From: Dreissena polymorpha
Lineage: Eukaryota; Mollusca; Bivalvia; Myida; Dreissenidae
DNA length: 64,000 nt
Direction of reading: 5' to 3'
Assembly (NCBI RefSeq): GCF_020536995.1
Contig: NC_068357.1
Location: 151,993,587 to 152,057,586, forward strand
Shown piece by piece: positions 59,793 to 64,000 of the stretch. How positions within the stretch are numbered: the stretch's first letter is position 1; every line of letters begins with the position of its first letter. The translations under genes and the position numbers were made by a program. Below the pieces are notes generated by a model, which saw nothing but the letters and a program-made list of their open reading frames with translations, had not been told where the DNA came from and ran no database searches.

Positions 59793-61130
59793 ATTAACAT
59801 AAATTAATTAAACATGAATAGAAAAATTGCGTTTAAAAAATCAAGAAAATATTGCATGTCTTTTGAAATATTTACATTATCTCATAGAATTAGGTCACTC
59901 GAACTTTAAGTTAAAATTGAGAATAGCTTGTTCTTGAAATCGATTCTAAGTCCAACTAAAATTATGTGCAATCATTGATTTTTCTTAAAGAGTAAAGCCA
60001 GAGTTTTATTATTTTCTGTTTAACAGGATTTTTTTGAAAGTTTGAGTAGGAGGGAAAAAATATAAATAAAAACTCAAAAAAGTTTCGTAGGAATAAATAA
60101 ATAAAAATAAAGCATGATAAAATAATATATTTTTATTTTTGGAAGTTACTAAAAACAGTAAAAAGAACTACCCGTAAACTTGCCTGGTATTGCCAGACAG
60201 TGTCCAGTCAGTATAAAGTGTCTCAAAAAAGTTTGAAAACATGAAAAGAAGTTAAATGTTTAAGCAAACTTTTGAGGACACACAAACTGTTGAAAAAGCA
60301 GATGGTGTCGATCACAACAGCATACCATGAGCATTCCTGCTTAGGTGAGCTAATAGTAAGAACAATTACAGCTAATTAACAGTTTTACAGGGGTCGGCCT
60401 AGGGTCAAATTTTAGGGAGAAGTGACTTCTGTCTTGACTGGCATTTTTTAGGGAGAAGTCAGGAAAAATAAGGAGAAGTCTTGTTTTTTTGTTTTATCTT
60501 GTAATTATTTGCATTAGTGTTAACCCTTTTAAATTACTGAATACAAGATGTGCATTATGAATCCTGCTTATTCAATTTTCTTTATAGTTAATTAAATCAA
60601 CAATCAAGTATAAAGAAAACAACACAATAAACAACCCTCTTACGGCATTCAAGTGTGCATGACAGTGCTTAATATAAATTGTATGTATTTACATACACTA
60701 CCCATCCACCCCACAATTAAAAAAAGTGTGTTATTTTTTTTGGGGGGGGGGGGTATTTTGGTATTATACATAAATATTTAATATTTATTTTGTCTTCTAA
60801 ATAAAACATTATAATTACCCTATACTCAAATTCCAGTAGAAACAACAATAAAAACATTTACATACACAAGTCTTTGACAATCACAACAGTGTTACCAAAT
60901 GACGTCAATTAAACCAATCCCTCAAAAAGCAAGCTGTCAATGCTGGCGGTGGACATCAAAGGTCTTCGATATTGGGGCCGATTTCTTGGAGTTAAAAACT
61001 GTAAACGTGTAACACCTCAGCAAGTGACAAATGGCATTGATCAATACTACGTTACCTGCAGCATGCAGTACTGTCGTCTTAATGCCGGGCTAAGCCTTTA
61101 ATTGTCAGTCAGCATTCCGCTGAAACATGA
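59793..61130. other. AT-rich, nothing coding recognised
   Basis: Contains a 14-base G tract near 60,741-60,754 and a duplicated TTTAGGGAGAAGT word near 60,410-60,470. Confidence 0.45.
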
Positions 61131-61135
61131 CTGTG

Positions 61136-61208
61136 TGCCCCGACCCGTGATCGAACCCGGGACCTCTGGATTTCAACGCAAGCGCCTTATCCACTGAGCT
61201 ACGGAGAC
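61136..61208 (-). tRNA. tRNA-like sequence, probable pseudogene or SINE head
   Basis: The minus strand reads GTCTCCGTAGCTCAGTGGAT (box A region) and later GGTCCCGGGTTCGATCACGG (box B region), with total length 73, and the anticodon loop position reads GTTGAAA (TGA). The T stem and anticodon stem contain mismatches, the acceptor stem pairs only partly, and a tRNA-Ser should have a long variable arm, which is absent. It is more likely a tRNA-derived repeat than a working tRNA. Confidence 0.5.
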
Positions 61209-61769
61209 ACACAGATACAGCATTAATACATTAGCTCCATAGAGGATGCAATGTGTGAAAACTATCGGAGATTAAACTTTATTGGATTTTTTGTATTTAT
61301 TTTTATCGGTTGTGAGGAAATAAAATGTGTTTGCTGGAATTTAAATGGGAGGTTGCTTTACAGGTATTGTTTGTTTATGGATTTACTTAAAAATTAGGGC
61401 GAAATGAATTTCATCTGATAAACAAAAGACATGATGTAACACCAACCTATTTTTCGTATGTGTACTATATTCGGACATACTTTTTCGCCGATAAAATGTT
61501 TAGACTTTGGGGTGTTTTCAAAGTTATTTGTTTTGTAAAAACAGCATTGTTTTGTAAAACAGCCAAGGCTAAAATACACTTCTAACTTTTTTAGAAGAAC
61601 ACCTTTTGTTGGATGCGGAGGAAAAAATAAAAATAAAATTAGTTCTTTCCATTTTATTTTTATTTCACTTTTCGGAAAATTTGATACGGGGCTCCCGTTA
61701 AACAGAAGATCAAAAAAATTCTGGCCTAATGTCATCTGTTCACGAAAATGTATTTAAATAAGTTGAGAG

Positions 61770-62015
61770 TTACATTTTAAGTTTTACCATCAATATAACA
61801 CACTTTCTGTCGAGTTGTTCATTTCCTTGCAAGAGGAAATCTATTATTACGCTCTGTATCAGCACACGATCTACTTCACGCAGAGACAATCGTGATACAG
61901 CGGCTATCTTTGGACTTCTCCGTAAGATAGGCATCATCTGCTGATCCAGAGTGATGCGGAGTTTTCCGAAGATACTCGATTGGCGACGGTCGTTATTCGG
62001 CACAGCCGGTATCAC
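61770..62015 (-). other. Unrecognised open frame of higher GC
   Basis: An 81-codon frame (ending FLLQGNEQLDRKCVILMV then KLKM) with GC above the local average. It starts at a GTG rather than ATG. No domain was recognised, and a second frame on the same strand is also partly open. It might be part of a host exon or a decayed element. Confidence 0.15.
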
Positions 62016-63485
62016 CCTTTACAACCTTCAACCATCACCATCATGGGGACTAATACGCATAATCATCATTTGGTTTTGGCATTTTCGGTACAAAATCGAT
62101 TAGTTTGGGAAGTTATTATTCAAATACCTTGTAAAGGCGGATAGTTAAATCTTTTGGCGCATGCTGATCTCATATGAATAAACTTTCATCTGCTATTTTA
62201 GGAACTTAGTTAAAGCGGAATGGCAGGGCGGAGAACCATACCAAATATATATAAATAAGCTATTCATTGACAAATCTTTGGCTATACTTGTGTTAAGCAA
62301 TGCCCAATCTCCTGCATAATTACCTATGAGCCACCGCGATCTTCGACGTCCAATAACTTAATTGTTATTCTTTAATATTGACCGTTTTCGTAATAACATC
62401 AATATTGCAATTGCGAATTCACACGCAATGTGATAGTCTTAGTAGTGAAAACTAATACATGCATTAAATTATAATGTTAAATAGGCCATTATATTGAAAA
62501 AGAACGGTTACCGTTACGCAATTTAGTTTTTGGGATAAAATTTTACTATTACTTAGACAGCGACCTATAAAAAACAGAGGTCCCTGCTGAAAGTAATTCA
62601 CTTCATGTGGAACATACAGTTTAGTCGCCAGTAACGGATCACTTCCGGTACATCGAAGAAAACAATGCACAATGTCTAAAATATATTAATAGATTTTTAT
62701 TCACAAAATAATGTTTTTTTCATATACCAATATTATTTACAATGAGAATTACAAAAATTCTTTGCAAAATAAAGTCTCAGCATGTTGTACATCGGCAATT
62801 TCCCCAAAAGCGGACCATTTTCTCCAGTATAGAATCACCTGACATTGGAATGTAGGGGGCATGTTATAACAAACGGAAGTCAGCTGATATATTAACAATT
62901 GCATGGAAATAGACGAAAATAATCATTAAACATACAGAAAACACGTTTTTCAAATGCAATATAAAAACATACCATAAGCCTTGATCACAGCATTAGTATT
63001 ACGTTTTTGCCTTCAATGAACATTAAATTTAGCATTTAAACATATTGACAAGTTGTTGTTTTTCAGTAATCGACAATCTGTTGTTTTACAGCAATATGTG
63101 TAATACAAAAAAAAAAACTTAATAAAAACATAGGATTTTAGTTATCCAATAAAAAATACATATTGATATAAACTTTAAACAAAGCTACACAATGTTGTTG
63201 AGCAACAATTTTCATGCATGTGCCATCCATGGTATCAAGCAAGACTGTCTTTAGTTTACTTACGAATATATCAATATTAATATCTGTGAAAACACAATCA
63301 CATGGCAAGACAAAAATCCATCACCTTCCTGATCTTTAGCTGACCACGGGGAAAAACTGGCCACTGGAGTCTCGTGTAGTTTTGGAAAATATATTGCCAC
63401 CATTAACCATTAAGTAAAAAAAAATCACTGGTACATTTGTGTGACATGGCCAACAGGTAAACCTGCAACATTACTTAACATTAGT
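62016..63485. other. No recognised feature
   Basis: AT-rich, with no coding region or identifiable repeat. Confidence 0.5.
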
Positions 63486-63490
63486 TATCT

Positions 63491-64000
63491 TTTATGCCCC
63501 CATTGAAGAAGAGGTGATATATTGTTTTGCTGGATGTCAGTCGATCTGTCTATCGGTAGACCTGTTTGTTTAACTCGTCAACGAATTGACTGATTGGCTT
63601 GATACTTCACATGTGCATTGACTTTTTACAGTAGATGACCACTATTGAAAATGGGGTCACTTGGTCAAAAGTCACTGTCACAATAAGTGTGAAAATCGTT
63701 TTCGATCAATAGCTCGTCAAACTTATTGACCGATTGGCTTGAAATTTCATATGTGCTTTGACCTTGGACAGTAAATGACCCCTATCAAAATTGGGGTCAA
63801 CAGGTTAAAAGTTATGATCACTGTCACAATAAGTGTGAGAATCGTTTCCAATTAATAACTCGTCAAGGAATTGACCGATTGGCTTGATACTTCCCATGTG
63901 CTATGGCCTTGGACAGTAGATGACACCTATGAAATTGGAGTTACGGTACTAGGTCAAATGCGTTGGTCACTGAAACGCTAAGTGTGAAATCAGATTCTAA
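63491..64000 (+). repeat. About 142 bp tandem array running off the window
   Basis: The head TATGCCCCCATTGAAGAAGA is related to the head of the 1.8 kb array. Units with ACTCGTCAA, ATTGACCGATTGGCTTGA and CACATGTGC start near 63,573, 63,712 and 63,856, each with TGTCACAATAAGTGTGA. The array continues past the end of the window. Confidence 0.85.

Noticed and set aside
61136-61208. Functional tRNA-Ser(TGA)
   Set aside because: Mismatched T and anticodon stems and no long variable arm.

Overview
The window looks like AT-rich nuclear DNA from a metazoan, most likely a bivalve mollusc. The evidence is the style of the repeats (arrays rich in GACCTTTGACCTAGTGACC, modules opening CAAGAGGGCC and carrying TCGCTCACCTGAG, termini such as GCCCCTCTTCGAAGAAGAGG), spliced transposase genes, and the absence of bacterial gene organisation. 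No convincing host gene with a known function was found. Almost everything recognisable is a transposable element, a remnant of one, or a tandem repeat. Species and family names come from memory of protein families and were not checked by any search.

Layout. 0-3.7 kb: two tandem arrays (178 bp and about 140 bp units) and a hairpin. 3.7-8.3 kb: minus-strand LINE with a CCHC zinc-knuckle ORF1 and an endonuclease/RT ORF2, truncated at its 3' end. 9.0-15.4 kb: a two-gene DNA transposon of ISL2EU/Harbinger type, with a plus-strand SWIM + YqaJ nuclease gene converging on a minus-strand THAP + DDE transposase gene; both genes carry disabling changes. 15,445-19,146: a FLYWCH-MULE (Mutator-like) transposon with matching termini and an 8 bp target duplication, inserted a few bases upstream of the THAP coding exon. 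19.6 kb: a possible small secreted peptide. 20.9-22.4 kb: a 56 bp satellite and a 221 bp foldback element made largely of telomere-like repeat, with a perfect 9 bp target duplication.

23.1-42.8 kb: this is one structure. Two LINE pieces on the minus strand (ORF1 plus the N-terminal half of the endonuclease at 41.0-42.7 kb; the C-terminal half of the endonuclease plus RT at 23.1-26.2 kb) are halves of a single LINE. They are split by a 14.75 kb insertion (26,250-40,999) with 25 bp terminal inverted repeats and an ATAT (or ACATAT) target duplication. Joining the two LINE flanks restores the endonuclease reading frame exactly. The insert carries a spliced gene of the invertebrate/fish family with a DNxxGQNKNN motif (RNase H-like, transposase-like) and a spliced, broken CaRF-like DNA-binding gene. 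It is the best candidate here for an undescribed mobile system.

42.9-44.9 kb: a 2 kb element bounded by inverted arrays of a roughly 22 bp GGGCCGTATGGTCCG-type unit and filled with a 58 bp satellite. 46-47.2 kb: a dense cluster of TAACGG sites. 49.6-52.9 kb: composite tandem repeats. 53.5-59.8 kb: a nest of elements. A SINE/MITE-like repeat is split by a TTAA-flanked element that contains a second inverted-repeat element, which itself contains two more; a 5'-truncated reverse-transcriptase element lies further along. 61.1 kb: a tRNA-like sequence. 63.5-64 kb: another tandem array running off the end.
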